Part shown: one piece after another, positions 42,814 through 52,046 of the stretch | Numbering within the stretch: the stretch's first letter is position 1 | Layout: every line of letters begins with the position of its first letter | Origin: Paraburkholderia diazotrophica | Lineage (GTDB): Bacteria; Pseudomonadota; Gammaproteobacteria; Burkholderiales; Burkholderiaceae | Length of the DNA: 64,000 nt | Reading direction: 5' to 3' | Assembly (NCBI RefSeq): GCF_900108945.1 | Contig: NZ_FNYE01000002.1 | Location: forward strand, 1-64,000 | Made by a program: the position numbers and the translations under genes | Notes under the pieces: generated by a model | The model's database searches: none | What the model was told of the DNA's origin: nothing | The model's input: only the letters and a program-made list of their open reading frames with translations

Positions 42814-44241
42814 ATGACCCGAAAGCCTTCTCAGCGTCCCATTTCGCCGCCATCGCGCTCACGCGATACTCGCCTGTCGACGTTGCATCTCGCGCCCGAA
42901 TCGCTCGGCTTCGCGCTCGATTGCGCAGCCCAAGCCGTCGGCGCCGTTCGTCAAGGCGCCGCGCTGCCCGCAGCCCTGCATTCGATTTTTATGTCGCTTC
43001 CGGAAGGTGTCGCGGCGGCGTCGCGTGGCGCTGTGCAAGACATTGCGTACCGGACGATGCGCCGGCTCGGCACGGTCGAGGGGCTGGTCGCGAACGTCGT
43101 GCGCAAACCCCCGCCGCCGCATGTCGGACACGTGCTGGTCTGCGCGCTCGCGTTGCTCGTCGATGAAGAGAGCAACGCTGCCTATGCGCCATTCACGGTC
43201 GTCGATCAGGCTGTGAATGCGATCGGCGCGCGGCGCGAGTTCGCGTTCGCAAAGGGGCTGGTCAACGCGGTGCTGCGTAACTTCTTGCGTGAACGCGAAA
43301 CGCTGCTCGCCGACACGCGGAACGATGAAGTCGCTCGCTGGAACTACCCCGTCTGGTGGATCGACGCCGTTCGCAAAGCGTGGCCCGATGCGTGGCAAGA
43401 CATCCTCACCGCGGGCAACAGCCAGGGTCCGCTGACGCTGCGCGTAAACGCGCGTCACGCGACGGTCGATGCGTATCTGCAAACGTTGCGCGAGCATCAG
43501 ATTCCGGCAACGCAGATCGGCGATCACGCCGTGCGTCTCGACGCGCCGATGCCCGTCGAGCGTATTCCGGGCTTCAACGAAGGCGTCGTCTCCGTGCAGG
43601 ACGCGGGCGCGCAACTCGCGGCGCAATGGCTCGGCGTGCGCGACGGCATGCGCGTGCTTGATGCGTGCGCGGCGCCCGGCGGCAAGACGGGACATCTGCT
43701 CGAACTTGCGAACATCGATCTGATCGCGCTCGAAAGCGATGCGACGCGCGCGCGGCGTATCGGCGAAAACCTGCAGCGTCTGAAGCTGAATGCTCATGTG
43801 CGCATCGGCGACGCAGGCAATCCCACGCAATGGCATGACGCCGCCGATCAGCCATTCGATCGCATTCTCGCCGACGTGCCGTGCTCCGCGTCGGGCATCG
43901 TGCGTCGTCATCCGGATATTCGCTGGCTGCGCCGCGCGTCGGATATTCCGGCGCTCGTCGAAGAACAGCGCCGCATTCTCGAAGCGCTGTGGCCGCTCGT
44001 CAAACCGGGCGGCGAATTGCTGTACGTTACGTGCTCGATCTTTCCCGAAGAAGGCGAGTTGCAGGCCCAGTGGTTTGGAAACCGACACGCGGATGCGGTA
44101 CGATTGGACGCGCCGGGGCAACTGCTCCCAGCAGTCGCCCGCGCGCCCGCCGATGTTTCGGCTGGTTCCCGCGCCGGACAAAGCACTGGTTCGAGCTTAG
44201 ACCACGACGGATTCTTCTACGCGCGCTTTCAGAAACGGTGA
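42814..44241 (+). CDS. rsmB: 16S rRNA m5C967 methyltransferase RsmB
   Basis: 475 residues. An N-terminal NusB-like helical domain (RGAVQDIAYRTMRRLG, RREFAFAKGLVNAVLRNFLRER) precedes a SAM-dependent methyltransferase: DACAAPGGKTGHLLEL binds SAM, DVPCSASGIVRRHPDIRWLR holds the first catalytic Cys and YVTCSIFPEEGE the second. The ATG at 42814 fits the family; a GTG at 42766 is possible but adds unlikely residues. Its stop overlaps the next gene's GTG start. Confidence 0.93.
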   Translation: MTRKPSQRPISPPSRSRDTRLSTLHLAPESLGFALDCAAQAVGAVRQGAALPAALHSIFMSLPEGVAAASRGAVQDIAYRTMRRLGTVEGLVANVVRKPPPPHVGHVLVCALALLVDEESNAAYAPFTVVDQAVNAIGARREFAFAKGLVNAVLRNFLRERETLLADTRNDEVARWNYPVWWIDAVRKAWPDAWQDILTAGNSQGPLTLRVNARHATVDAYLQTLREHQIPATQIGDHAVRLDAPMPVERIPGFNEGVVSVQDAGAQLAAQWLGVRDGMRVLDACAAPGGKTGHLLELANIDLIALESDATRARRIGENLQRLKLNAHVRIGDAGNPTQWHDAADQPFDRILADVPCSASGIVRRHPDIRWLRRASDIPALVEEQRRILEALWPLVKPGGELLYVTCSIFPEEGELQAQWFGNRHADAVRLDAPGQLLPAVARAPADVSAGSRAGQSTGSSLDHDGFFYARFQKR

Positions 44242-44828
44242 TCATCAAACGCTTTCTTCCGCTACGGCTCGCGGCCGCGCTCTGGATTGCGCTGGCACTT
44301 TGCCTGACGGCAGCCGGACCGGCGCGTGCCGAATCGATCGCCGTGCAGCGCGCGTCCCTGCAATCCGACGGCAGCGGCTGGAGCCTCGACGCGCGCTTCG
44401 ATTTCGAGCTGAACAGCAATCTCGAAGATGCTGTCAACAAGGGCATACCGCTTTACTTCACAACGGACTTCGAACTGAGCCGGCCGCGCTGGTACTGGTT
44501 CGATGAACAGCCGGTGAGCGTATCGCAAAGCATTCGACTATCGTTTCAGCCGCTCACGCGCGAGTACCGCGTATCGACGGGCGGCCTGCAACTCGGCTTC
44601 GCCTCGCTCAACGAGGCGCTCGCCGTGATCAAGCATGTCACGTCGTGGCATGTAATCGATCGCAACCAGGTCCATGCGGGAGAAACGTACAACGCATCGG
44701 TGCGCATGCAGCTCGACATCGCATTGATGCCCAAGCCGTTCCAGATCGACGCGGTCAACAACCGCGACTGGAACCTTGCTTCCGACTGGAAGCGTTTTAC
44801 TTTCACGGTGACCGAACGTGCTAAATAA
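44238..44828 (+). CDS. DUF4390 domain protein, exported
   Basis: 196 residues from a GTG at 44238 that overlaps the rsmB stop (GTGA). A signal peptide fills residues 1-30 (LAAALWIALALCLTAAGPARA). The rest is DUF4390 (LYFTTDFELSRPRWYWFDE, then YRVSTGGLQLGFASLNEAL), found almost always ahead of a NtrY-like kinase, as here. No function is established; the link to the kinase suggests a periplasmic input or accessory role. Confidence 0.88.
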   Translation: MIIKRFLPLRLAAALWIALALCLTAAGPARAESIAVQRASLQSDGSGWSLDARFDFELNSNLEDAVNKGIPLYFTTDFELSRPRWYWFDEQPVSVSQSIRLSFQPLTREYRVSTGGLQLGFASLNEALAVIKHVTSWHVIDRNQVHAGETYNASVRMQLDIALMPKPFQIDAVNNRDWNLASDWKRFTFTVTERAK

Positions 44829-47232
44829 AGTGCGCCGCGCCACCAGTGTCAGCAGCGTCGTCGTGCGGTTGCTCGTGTCGACGGTGGCCGTCACGGCCGT
44901 CCTGCTGCTCGTGCTGCTCGCGGCGGCGAGCGCGAACACCGAATTCTTCGACCGCTATTACGGCTGGCTCTACGCGGCCAACGTCGCGGTTGCGCTGATC
45001 TTCATGCTGATCGTCGCGGTGCTCGTGGTGATCATTGTCACGCGATTACGCAAGGGCAAATTCGGCACGAGGCTGCTCGCGAAGCTCGCGTTCTTCTTCG
45101 CGCTCGTCGGCGTGGTGCCGGGCGGCATCATCTACATCGTGTCGTATCAGTTCGTGTCGCGAAGTATCGAGTCGTGGTTCGACGTCAATGTCGAAACCGC
45201 GCTCACGTCGGGGCTGAATCTCGGACGCGGGATGCTCGACGCATCGCTGTCCGACTTGCAGACCAAGGGCCGTCTGATGGCCGAGCAGCTCGCGAGCGCC
45301 GATTCCGCGGGAACGACGCTCACGCTGCTGCGTTTGCGCGATCAGTTCGGCGTGCAGGACGCGACGATCGTAGAGCCGACGCGCAGCATGTCGGGCGCGG
45401 CGCCGGACATGCACGTCGTGGCGCAGGCGACGAGCAACTATGCGTCGCTCGTGCCGAGCGACCTGCCCACGGCGATGATGATCGATCAGGCGCGTGGACG
45501 CGGCTTCGCGTCGATCGAAGGCGAAGTCGACGGCGATCCGAAAGCGCGCGGCGCAAAGGGCGCATTGCGTCTGCGCATCGTGCAGCGCATTCCCGACACC
45601 AACGCGTCGCTGCTGCAGCCGACCGAGCGCTTCCTGCAACTCACGCAGCCGGTCTCGCAGACATTGGCGCGCAATGCGGATGCCGTGCAGCGCGCGTATC
45701 GCGAGTACCAGGAGAAGGCGATCGGGCGCACGGGCCTGCGCAAGATGTACATCGGCACGCTGACGCTCGCGCTCTTTCTCGCGACCTTCATCGCGATGAT
45801 GCTCGCGCTCGCGCTCGGCAATCAGCTTGCGCGGCCGCTGTTCCTGCTCGCGCAGGGCACGAAAGAAGTGACGGAAGGCGACTACACGCCGAAGCGCGAA
45901 ATCAAGTCGCGCGACGAACTCGGCTTCCTTACGCAGTCGTTCAACGCGATGACGCGCCAGTTGTCGGAAGCGCGCGCAGCCGTCGAGGCCAACCGCGTCG
46001 CGCTCGAACATTCGAAGGCGTACCTCGAAAGCATTCTCGCGAATCTGACGGCGGGCGTGTTCGTGTTCGACCGGCAGTTCCGCTTGATGACCGTCAATCG
46101 CGGCGCGGAACGCATCTTCCGGCAGCCGTTCGCGTCGATGCTCGGCTCGTCGCTCGATCGCATTGCCGTGTTGAGCGAATTCGGCGCGATGGTGCGCAAG
46201 GCGTTTGCCGATCTCGAAGCAGCGGGCGGCGATCAGGACGACACGGGCCATTGGCAGCAGCAGATGGCGCTGCAAATACCGGGCGAAACCGATCCGCTGA
46301 CGCTGCTTGCGCGCGGCGCGCGGCTCGTATCGGCGGCGGGCAACGACAGCGACGATGAAGTGACGTCCGGCTATGTCGTCGTGTTCGACGATATTTCCGA
46401 CGTGATCTCCGCGCAGCGTTCGATCGCATGGGGCGAAGTCGCGCGGCGTCTCGCGCACGAGATCAAGAATCCGCTGACGCCGATCCAGCTTTCGGCTGAA
46501 CGCTTGCAGATGAAGCTCTCCGACAAGCTTGCGCCGTCGGATGCCGAAGTATTGAAACGTGGCGCCACTACAATCGTGAATCAGGTCGCGGCGATGAAGC
46601 AGATGGTCGACGATTTCCGCGACTATGCGCGCACGCCGCCTGCCGTGCTCGCAAATCTGCAACTGAACGAACTCGTGAGCGAAGTGCTCACGCTGTACGG
46701 AATCGAAGAGGGCAAGAGCGCGATTGTCGTCGAAATGGCGGACTTGCCCGTTATACGCGGAGACGCGACGCAATTGCGTCAGGTGATCCATAACCTGCTG
46801 CAGAACGCGCAGGATGCTGTCGCCGATGTCGGGCACCCCCGTGTGTTGCTCGAGACGAGGACAGTAGAATATGGCGATCCCGATGCAGACGGCAAAGTGA
46901 GCGTCGCGGTGCGATTGACCGTGTCGGACAACGGTCCGGGGTTTCCCGCGCGCATCCTCACGCGCGCGTTCGAACCTTATGTAACGACCAAGGCCAAAGG
47001 TACAGGTCTCGGACTTGCCATGGTCAAGAAGATCGTCGATGAACACGGCGCACGAATCGATATACGCAATCGTCTGAAAGCCGGCGATGTAATCGAGGGC
47101 GCGCAAATTTCAATCCTCTTCCTTCAACTCGCAGATAACAATGCTGCGGCGCCCGGAAGCGGGCCGCAGGCGGCGCACGGCAGCGCGTCGCAGGGAAAGA
47201 CAAAAGCAACAGTGCAGACAAGGGCAGCGTAA
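44818..47232 (+). CDS. ntrY: NtrY-like sensor histidine kinase
   Basis: 804 residues, GTG start at 44818 overlapping the DUF4390 gene by 11 bases. Two N-terminal helices (VTAVLLLVLLAAAS; ALIFMLIVAVLVVIIV), a third near 80-105, a ~180-residue periplasmic-type sensor, a helix (LALFLATFIAMMLALAL), a HAMP linker, a PAS domain (LESILANLTAGVFVFDR), then HisKA with the phospho-His in RRLAHEIKNPLTPIQ, and the ATPase domain (NLLQNAQDA, DNGPGF, GTGLGLAMVKKI). The order matches NtrY. It phosphorylates the response regulator encoded next. Confidence 0.93.
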   Translation: MLNKVRRATSVSSVVVRLLVSTVAVTAVLLLVLLAAASANTEFFDRYYGWLYAANVAVALIFMLIVAVLVVIIVTRLRKGKFGTRLLAKLAFFFALVGVVPGGIIYIVSYQFVSRSIESWFDVNVETALTSGLNLGRGMLDASLSDLQTKGRLMAEQLASADSAGTTLTLLRLRDQFGVQDATIVEPTRSMSGAAPDMHVVAQATSNYASLVPSDLPTAMMIDQARGRGFASIEGEVDGDPKARGAKGALRLRIVQRIPDTNASLLQPTERFLQLTQPVSQTLARNADAVQRAYREYQEKAIGRTGLRKMYIGTLTLALFLATFIAMMLALALGNQLARPLFLLAQGTKEVTEGDYTPKREIKSRDELGFLTQSFNAMTRQLSEARAAVEANRVALEHSKAYLESILANLTAGVFVFDRQFRLMTVNRGAERIFRQPFASMLGSSLDRIAVLSEFGAMVRKAFADLEAAGGDQDDTGHWQQQMALQIPGETDPLTLLARGARLVSAAGNDSDDEVTSGYVVVFDDISDVISAQRSIAWGEVARRLAHEIKNPLTPIQLSAERLQMKLSDKLAPSDAEVLKRGATTIVNQVAAMKQMVDDFRDYARTPPAVLANLQLNELVSEVLTLYGIEEGKSAIVVEMADLPVIRGDATQLRQVIHNLLQNAQDAVADVGHPRVLLETRTVEYGDPDADGKVSVAVRLTVSDNGPGFPARILTRAFEPYVTTKAKGTGLGLAMVKKIVDEHGARIDIRNRLKAGDVIEGAQISILFLQLADNNAAAPGSGPQAAHGSASQGKTKATVQTRAA

Positions 47233-47922
47233 ATGGCAACCATCCTGGTGGTAGATGATGAAATGGGCATCCGGGAACTGCTCTCGGAGATCCTGAGCGA
47301 CGAGGGACATGTCGTGGACGTCGCGGAAAACGCGCAGGAAGCGCGTGACTACCGGCTTCGTCAGGCACCCGATCTGGTGCTGCTCGACATCTGGATGCCC
47401 GATACCGATGGCGTAACGCTGCTCAAGGAGTGGGCCGCGCAAGCGCTTCTGTCGATGCCCGTCATCATGATGTCGGGCCACGCGACCATCGACACCGCTG
47501 TCGAAGCGACGAAGATCGGCGCGCTCAATTTCCTCGAAAAGCCGATCGCGCTGCAAAAGCTGCTGAAGGCCGTCGAGCAGGGGCTGGCGCGCGGCAGCGC
47601 GGCGCCCGCTGCGGGCGGCATGGCGGCCAAGCCGGCGATGGCGGCGAATGCGTCGGCTGTGGCATCGGCGGCGGCGCTGCCGATGATGTCCGCGGACAAC
47701 CTGGGCGGCGGCATGCTGTCGGCCCAGACGGCGTCGATTTCGTTCGATATTCCGCTGCGTGATGCGCGCGATGCATTCGAGCGCGCGTACTTCGAGTACC
47801 ACCTCGCGCGCGAGAACGGCAGCATGACGCGCGTCGCGGAAAAGACCGGGCTCGAACGCACGCACCTGTATCGCAAGCTCAAGCAGCTTGGCGTCGATCT
47901 CGGCAAGAACAAGGGCGAGTAA
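47233..47922 (+). CDS. NtrX-like response regulator with Fis-type DNA-binding domain but no AAA domain
   Basis: 229 residues. The receiver domain is intact (DDE at 8-10, phospho-Asp52 in LLDIWMP, Lys in LEKPIAL). After an Ala/Gly/Met-rich linker of about 60 residues the C-terminal 50 residues form a Fis helix-turn-helix (GSMTRVAEKTGLERTHLYRKLKQLG). The sigma-54-contacting AAA domain of true NtrX is absent, so this regulator should not drive sigma-54 promoters in the NtrX way. It starts on the base after the ntrY stop. Confidence 0.9.
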   Translation: MATILVVDDEMGIRELLSEILSDEGHVVDVAENAQEARDYRLRQAPDLVLLDIWMPDTDGVTLLKEWAAQALLSMPVIMMSGHATIDTAVEATKIGALNFLEKPIALQKLLKAVEQGLARGSAAPAAGGMAAKPAMAANASAVASAAALPMMSADNLGGGMLSAQTASISFDIPLRDARDAFERAYFEYHLARENGSMTRVAEKTGLERTHLYRKLKQLGVDLGKNKGE

Positions 47923-47962
47923 GCGGAAAGCTCTTTCAACAGGAGTTTTTTTCGGGAAGGGC

Positions 47963-47991
47963 TTGAGAATCAGAAAATCGCTTGCTATACT
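47963..47991 (+). promoter_or_regulatory. Sigma-70 promoter of tRNA-Phe
   Basis: TTGAGA (47963-47968) and TATACT (47986-47991), spacer 17, 14 bases above the tRNA. Confidence 0.85.
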
Positions 47992-48005
47992 CTCGCTTCT
48001 TCGTT

Positions 48006-48081
48006 GGCCCGGTAGCTCAGTTGGTAGAGCAGCGGATTGAAAATCCGCGTGTCGGTGGTTCGATTCCGCCCCAGGCCACCA
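48006..48081 (+). tRNA. tRNA-Phe (anticodon GAA)
   Basis: 76 bases with encoded CCA. D-arm AGCTCAGTTGGTAGAGC, anticodon stem-loop GCGGATTGAAAATCCGC and T-loop TTCGATT are standard. The acceptor stem GGCCCGG/CCAGGCC has a C-A mismatch at the fifth pair (C48010 with A48073). Own promoter upstream and terminator downstream. Confidence 0.96.
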
Positions 48082-48088
48082 GGATTCG

Positions 48089-48121
48089 GCCCCAGGAAAT
48101 CGCAAGATTCCTGGGGCTTTT
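48089..48121 (+). terminator. Terminator of tRNA-Phe
   Basis: Stem GCCCCAGGAA(A)TC/GATTCCTGGGGC with one bulged A, four-base loop, then TTTT. Confidence 0.88.
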
Positions 48122-48435
48122 CCTATGTGCGGACGATATGCCGATTCGTCGCGAGACATCGCGCGGCGGCCGCGAGCGGGGCTCGGCTCCGCGTGATAAA
48201 ATCGCGCTTTATCAAGGACTTGCCATGTGTTCTTCGCAAGTCCTTTTTCGTTTCAGGTCCGAGGCATCGTGCGGCGTGAAACTCCTTGGCGGACAATTGA
48301 CGGTATAAACGCAGGCAGCTTGGCGCGTGAAAGCCGCAGCCTATACTGCTTGAGCCGGCATGGGTGCCGGCCCGCGCGCCGCAAGGCCGCCAGGCACCGC
48401 TTGTGCGCGGCATTCAACAAACACGGAGTTTCGCA
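48122..48435. promoter_or_regulatory. Upstream region of the que genes
   Basis: About 310 bases without a gene. A TGATAAA/TTTATCA inverted repeat (48194-48214) of unknown use and a likely promoter (TTGGCG at 48320, TATACT at 48342, spacer 16) precede queC, with GGAG before its start. I looked for a preQ1 riboswitch and saw none. Confidence 0.5.
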
Positions 48436-49167
48436 GTGACCCGCAAAGACGCCAAGAGTAGCGCCCTGGTGCTGTTTTCCGGTGGCCAGGATTCGGCCAC
48501 GTGTCTCGCCTGGGCGCTGGATCGGTACGAAACAGTCGAAACACTGGGTTTCGACTATGGGCAGCGGCACCGTGTCGAGCTCGAATGCCGTGAGGGTTTC
48601 CGCAGCGCGGTGGCGCGCACGTTCCCCGATTGGGGCGAGCGGCTCGGCGACGATCACATGATCGATCTGTCGGTGCTCGGCTCGATCAGCGACACGGCGA
48701 TGACGCGCGACATCGAGATTCACGCGGCGTCGAATGGTCTGCCGAACACATTCGTGCCCGGCCGCAATCTGATGTTCATGACGATTGCGGCGGCGATCGC
48801 GTATCGTCGCGGGTTGCGCGTGCTGGTCGGCGGAATGTGCGAGACGGATTTTTCCGGCTACCCGGATTGCCGCGACGACACGATGAAGGCGTTGCAAGTC
48901 GCGCTGAATCTCGGCATGGACAGCCGCTTCGTGCTGGAGACGCCGCTGATGTGGATCGACAAGGCCGACACGTGGCGGCTCGCACATACGCTGGGCGGCG
49001 ACGCACTGGTCGAGCTGATCCGCATCGAAACGCACACGTGCTACCTCGGCGAGCGTTCGGAGTTGCATGCATGGGGTTTCGGCTGCGGCGAGTGCCCTGC
49101 GTGCCGTTTGCGCAAGCGCGGGTACGAAGCGTTTCTGAACGGCGAGCAGGTCACGGAACCGGCCTAA
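48436..49167 (+). CDS. queC: 7-cyano-7-deazaguanine synthase QueC
   Basis: 243 residues. The PP-loop ATP motif [10 protein letters not shown] and the zinc site [10 protein letters not shown] are intact. It makes preQ0 from 7-carboxy-7-deazaguanine in queuosine biosynthesis. A GTG start at 48436 after GGAG gives the family length. First of three clustered genes, queC-queE-queD. Confidence 0.95.
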   Translation: MTRKDAKSSALVLFSGGQDSATCLAWALDRYETVETLGFDYGQRHRVELECREGFRSAVARTFPDWGERLGDDHMIDLSVLGSISDTAMTRDIEIHAASNGLPNTFVPGRNLMFMTIAAAIAYRRGLRVLVGGMCETDFSGYPDCRDDTMKALQVALNLGMDSRFVLETPLMWIDKADTWRLAHTLGGDALVELIRIETHTCYLGERSELHAWGFGCGECPACRLRKRGYEAFLNGEQVTEPA

Positions 49168-49215
49168 ACGAAAGCGACATCAACAGGCTTCACGGAGCAT
49201 CAGGCAGAAAGCAGC

Positions 49216-49848
49216 ATGACGTACGCGGTCAAGGAAATTTTCTACACGTTGCAGGGCGAAGGCGCGAACGCAGGGCGCCCGGCCGTGTTTTGCCGGTTCG
49301 CCGGATGCAACCTGTGGTCGGGCCGTGAAGAAGATCGCGCCGACGCAGTGTGCAAGTTCTGCGACACCGACTTCGTCGGCACCGACGGCGAGAACGGCGG
49401 CAAATTCCGCACGCCCGAAGAGCTGGCCGCGAAGATCGCTTCGTTGTGGCCGGAAGGCGAAGATCAGCGCTTCGTCGTGTGCACGGGAGGCGAGCCGATG
49501 CTGCAGATTGACCAGCCGTTCGTCGACGCGCTGCACGCGGCCGGCTTCGAAATCGCCATCGAGACGAACGGTTCGCTGCCCGTGCTCGACACGATCGACT
49601 GGATCTGTGTGAGCCCGAAAGCGGATGCGCCGCTCGTGCAGACCAAAGGCAACGAACTGAAAGTGGTCGTGCCGCAGGAGAACCAGCGTCTCGCCGACTA
49701 CGCGAAGCTCGACTTCGATTATTTCCTCGTGCAGCCGATGGACGGCCCTTCGCGCGACATCAACACGAAGCTCGCGATCGACTGGTGCAAGCGCCATCCG
49801 CAGTGGCGCCTGTCGATGCAGACTCACAAGTACCTGAACATTCCCTGA
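49216..49848 (+). CDS. queE: 7-carboxy-7-deazaguanine synthase QueE
   Basis: 210 residues, a small radical-SAM enzyme. The cluster-binding region is CRFAGCNLW then CKFCDTDF, with an insert of 14 residues between the first and the later cysteines typical of the Burkholderia/Pseudomonas QueE type. YTLQGEGANAG and TGGEPMLQ are family marks. It converts carboxy-tetrahydropterin to carboxy-deazaguanine. Located 48 bases after queC and five bases before queD. Confidence 0.94.
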   Translation: MTYAVKEIFYTLQGEGANAGRPAVFCRFAGCNLWSGREEDRADAVCKFCDTDFVGTDGENGGKFRTPEELAAKIASLWPEGEDQRFVVCTGGEPMLQIDQPFVDALHAAGFEIAIETNGSLPVLDTIDWICVSPKADAPLVQTKGNELKVVVPQENQRLADYAKLDFDYFLVQPMDGPSRDINTKLAIDWCKRHPQWRLSMQTHKYLNIP

Positions 49849-49853
49849 TTGCC

Positions 49854-50300
49854 GTGCTGACGATTACCCGAAAACTCGAATTCGACGCGGGCCACCGCAT
49901 TCCCGATCACCGCAGCCAGTGCCGTAATCTGCACGGGCATCGCTACGTGCTGGAAATTACGCTGCAAGGCGATCTCGTCGAAACGGAAGGCGCGCCCGAT
50001 CGCGGCATGGTGATGGATTTCGCCGACGTCAAAGCGCTCGCGAACGAGCATCTCGTCGACAAGTGGGACCACGCGTTTCTCGTCTATGAAGGCGATACGC
50101 AGGTGCGCGGTTTTCTCGACTCGATGGCCGGTCACAAGACGGTCGTGCTCGACCGCATTCCGACCGTCGAAAATCTCGCGGCCGTCGCATTCGAGATTCT
50201 CGCGAACGTCTACGACGCGCACTATGGCGTCAATCTGCGTCTGCACAAGGTGCGTCTGTACGAGACGCCGAATTGCTGGGCCGACGTGGTCCGCGACTAA
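49854..50300 (+). CDS. queD: 6-carboxytetrahydropterin synthase QueD
   Basis: 148 residues from a GTG at 49854. The zinc histidines lie in FDAGHRIPDH and NLHGHRY, catalytic Cys in SQCRNLHGH and Glu/His near the C-terminal YETPNCWADV. It makes carboxy-tetrahydropterin from dihydroneopterin triphosphate. A longer ATG frame from 49785 overlaps queE and lacks similarity. Confidence 0.93.
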   Translation: MLTITRKLEFDAGHRIPDHRSQCRNLHGHRYVLEITLQGDLVETEGAPDRGMVMDFADVKALANEHLVDKWDHAFLVYEGDTQVRGFLDSMAGHKTVVLDRIPTVENLAAVAFEILANVYDAHYGVNLRLHKVRLYETPNCWADVVRD

Positions 50301-50484
50301 TCGGGTTATTGTCAAGGTATGATCGTTTCGATAATCACTCGGAGCGAGACATGCCGGTCACCGCGATTTGCAGCGGGCGCCACGCCTGCCACAATGACGA
50401 CACCTTTCACGTCGGCCGTTCGGGCCGCGTAGTCTTTCGCTCAAGTCTGCCCACGGCCGTGCTCGACGGCGACGGAGGCGCGCA

Positions 50485-51267
50485 ATGAGCACCTTCACGA
50501 ATCCACTCAAGCTGCGCCTGAAAGAGCCGGACCCGCTGTTCGGACTGTGGCTGTCGCTCGGCAGCGACAGCGCCGCCGAAGCGCTCGCGCACGCCGGTTT
50601 CGACTGGCTGCTGATCGATATGGAGCACGCGCCGAACGATAGCATCGACGTGACGGGACAATTGCGCGCCATTGCGGCCGCGCATCTGCCCACGGAGCCC
50701 GTCGTTCGCCTGCCCGCCATCGAGCCGTGGCTCGTCAAGCGCGTCCTCGACGCGGGCGCGCGCACGCTGATGTTTCCAAACATCGAGACGGCTGACGAAG
50801 CGGCCCAGGCCGTCCGGCTGACCCAATATGCGACGCTGGAAGGACCGGACGGCCTGCGTGGCGTAGCAGGCGCGGTTCGTGCAGCAGCATACGGAATGCG
50901 ACGCGACTATTTGCAGAATGCGAACGCGCAAATCGCCACGATCGTGCAGATCGAGTCGAGGCGCGCGCTCGAGCTTGTGGAGCAGATCGCGGCGACGCCG
51001 GGCATCGACTGCCTGTTCGTCGGGCCGGCGGACCTCGCGGCGAGCCTCGGTCATCTCGGCGATTCGAAACACCCTGAAGTCCAGGGCGCGATGAAGCACA
51101 TTCTGGATGTTGCGCATCGAGCGCGCGTCGCGACGGGCATTTTTGCCATGGATGTCGCGAGTGCGCGGCAATACCGGTCGGAAGGCTTTCGTTTCATCGC
51201 GCTCGCCGCCGACGTAATGTGGCTGTTGCGCACCACGCGACAGGCATTGCAGGAGGTTCGGTCATGA
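50485..51267 (+). CDS. HpcH/HpaI-family class II aldolase
   Basis: 260 residues. FGLWLSLGSDSAAEALAHAGFDWLLIDMEHAPND at the start, IVQIESRRALELVEQIAA and FVGPADLAASLG hold the metal-binding Glu and Asp of this pyruvate-aldolase family. Such enzymes cleave 2-keto-3-deoxy or 4-hydroxy-2-oxo acids. The start follows GGAGG. The stop overlaps the next gene's ATG (ATGA at 51264). Substrate unknown. Confidence 0.9.
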   Translation: MSTFTNPLKLRLKEPDPLFGLWLSLGSDSAAEALAHAGFDWLLIDMEHAPNDSIDVTGQLRAIAAAHLPTEPVVRLPAIEPWLVKRVLDAGARTLMFPNIETADEAAQAVRLTQYATLEGPDGLRGVAGAVRAAAYGMRRDYLQNANAQIATIVQIESRRALELVEQIAATPGIDCLFVGPADLAASLGHLGDSKHPEVQGAMKHILDVAHRARVATGIFAMDVASARQYRSEGFRFIALAADVMWLLRTTRQALQEVRS

Positions 51268-51983
51268 AGCTGTTGTCGTTGGGCGCGGCGCGCATAGCAG
51301 GTTGCGCGGCTCGCGCTGTCGTATTGACCGCATTGGCGGCGGGCGCGGCGGCACATGCGCAGAGCAAGATGCCGCCCGCGTCGGATCTCGAAACGCAAAC
51401 GGCCGTCGCCGATTACAACGCCGGCAACTTTACGTCGGCGCTCGCCGAGTTTCGCAAGGCTGCGCAGCGCGGCAGCCGTCTCGCCGAATTCAACTACGCG
51501 ATGATGCTGCTCAACGGCGAAGGCGGTCCGGTCAATGTCGAAGAAGGCAAGAAGTGGCTGCGCAAGGCCGCTGACGCCAACATGTCACATGCGCAATACG
51601 TGTACGGGAAGATGTACGACGACGGTGAGTTCGTCGCGCGCGATCCCGTCGAGGCGCATCAATGGTTTCTGAAGGCCGCGCAGCAAGGACATATTCAGGC
51701 TGAGCTAGCGCTCGCGAACCAGTTTCTCGACGGACGCGGCACCGTGCGCGATAACCAGCAGGCGTTCGTCTGGTACAAGAAGGCAGCCGAGGGCGGCGAC
51801 ATGACCGCGCAGTACGTGACGGGCTCGTTCTACGAGCGCGGCGGCGATGGTGTTCCGCAGAATCTGAACGTGGCGCGCGCCTATTACGCGGCGGCCGCCG
51901 CGCAAGGCGATCCGGCGGCGCGGCTCAAGTATCAGCAACTGAGCGCGCAACTGCGTGAGTCGCACGAAGCGAAGCCTCAATAA
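51264..51983 (+). CDS. Sel1-repeat (TPR-like) exported protein
   Basis: 239 residues. Residues 1-33 look like a signal peptide ending near AAHAQ. Five Sel1 repeats follow (for instance AEFNYAMMLLNGEGG, AQYVYGKMYDDGEFV, AELALANQFLDGRG, AQYVTGSFYERGGDGVP). These helical repeats bind partner proteins. It overlaps the aldolase gene by four bases, although the functions seem unrelated. A bidirectional terminator follows. Confidence 0.88.
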   Translation: MKLLSLGAARIAGCAARAVVLTALAAGAAAHAQSKMPPASDLETQTAVADYNAGNFTSALAEFRKAAQRGSRLAEFNYAMMLLNGEGGPVNVEEGKKWLRKAADANMSHAQYVYGKMYDDGEFVARDPVEAHQWFLKAAQQGHIQAELALANQFLDGRGTVRDNQQAFVWYKKAAEGGDMTAQYVTGSFYERGGDGVPQNLNVARAYYAAAAAQGDPAARLKYQQLSAQLRESHEAKPQ

Positions 51984-51984
51984 A

Positions 51985-52015
51985 AAACGGCGCCTGAGAA
52001 TTTCAGGCGCCGTTT
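51985..52015. terminator. Bidirectional terminator between the Sel1 gene and rodA
   Basis: Perfect 13-base arms AAACGGCGCCTGA (51985-51997, 52003-52015) with a five-base loop, A-run on one side and T on the other, between convergent units. Confidence 0.9.
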
Positions 52016-52046
52016 GACTATGTGGGTAGGACGTAGGGCTCGTGGA

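Noticed and set aside
45046..47106. 686-residue minus-strand frame inside ntrY
   Set aside because: Antisense shadow of the kinase gene with the same biased composition.
48122..48435. Possible preQ1 riboswitch before queC
   Set aside because: No preQ1-I stem-loop with A-rich tail could be found by eye.
50273..50488. 71-residue frame between queD and the aldolase gene
   Set aside because: Overlaps the end of queD, has no ribosome site and no similarity.
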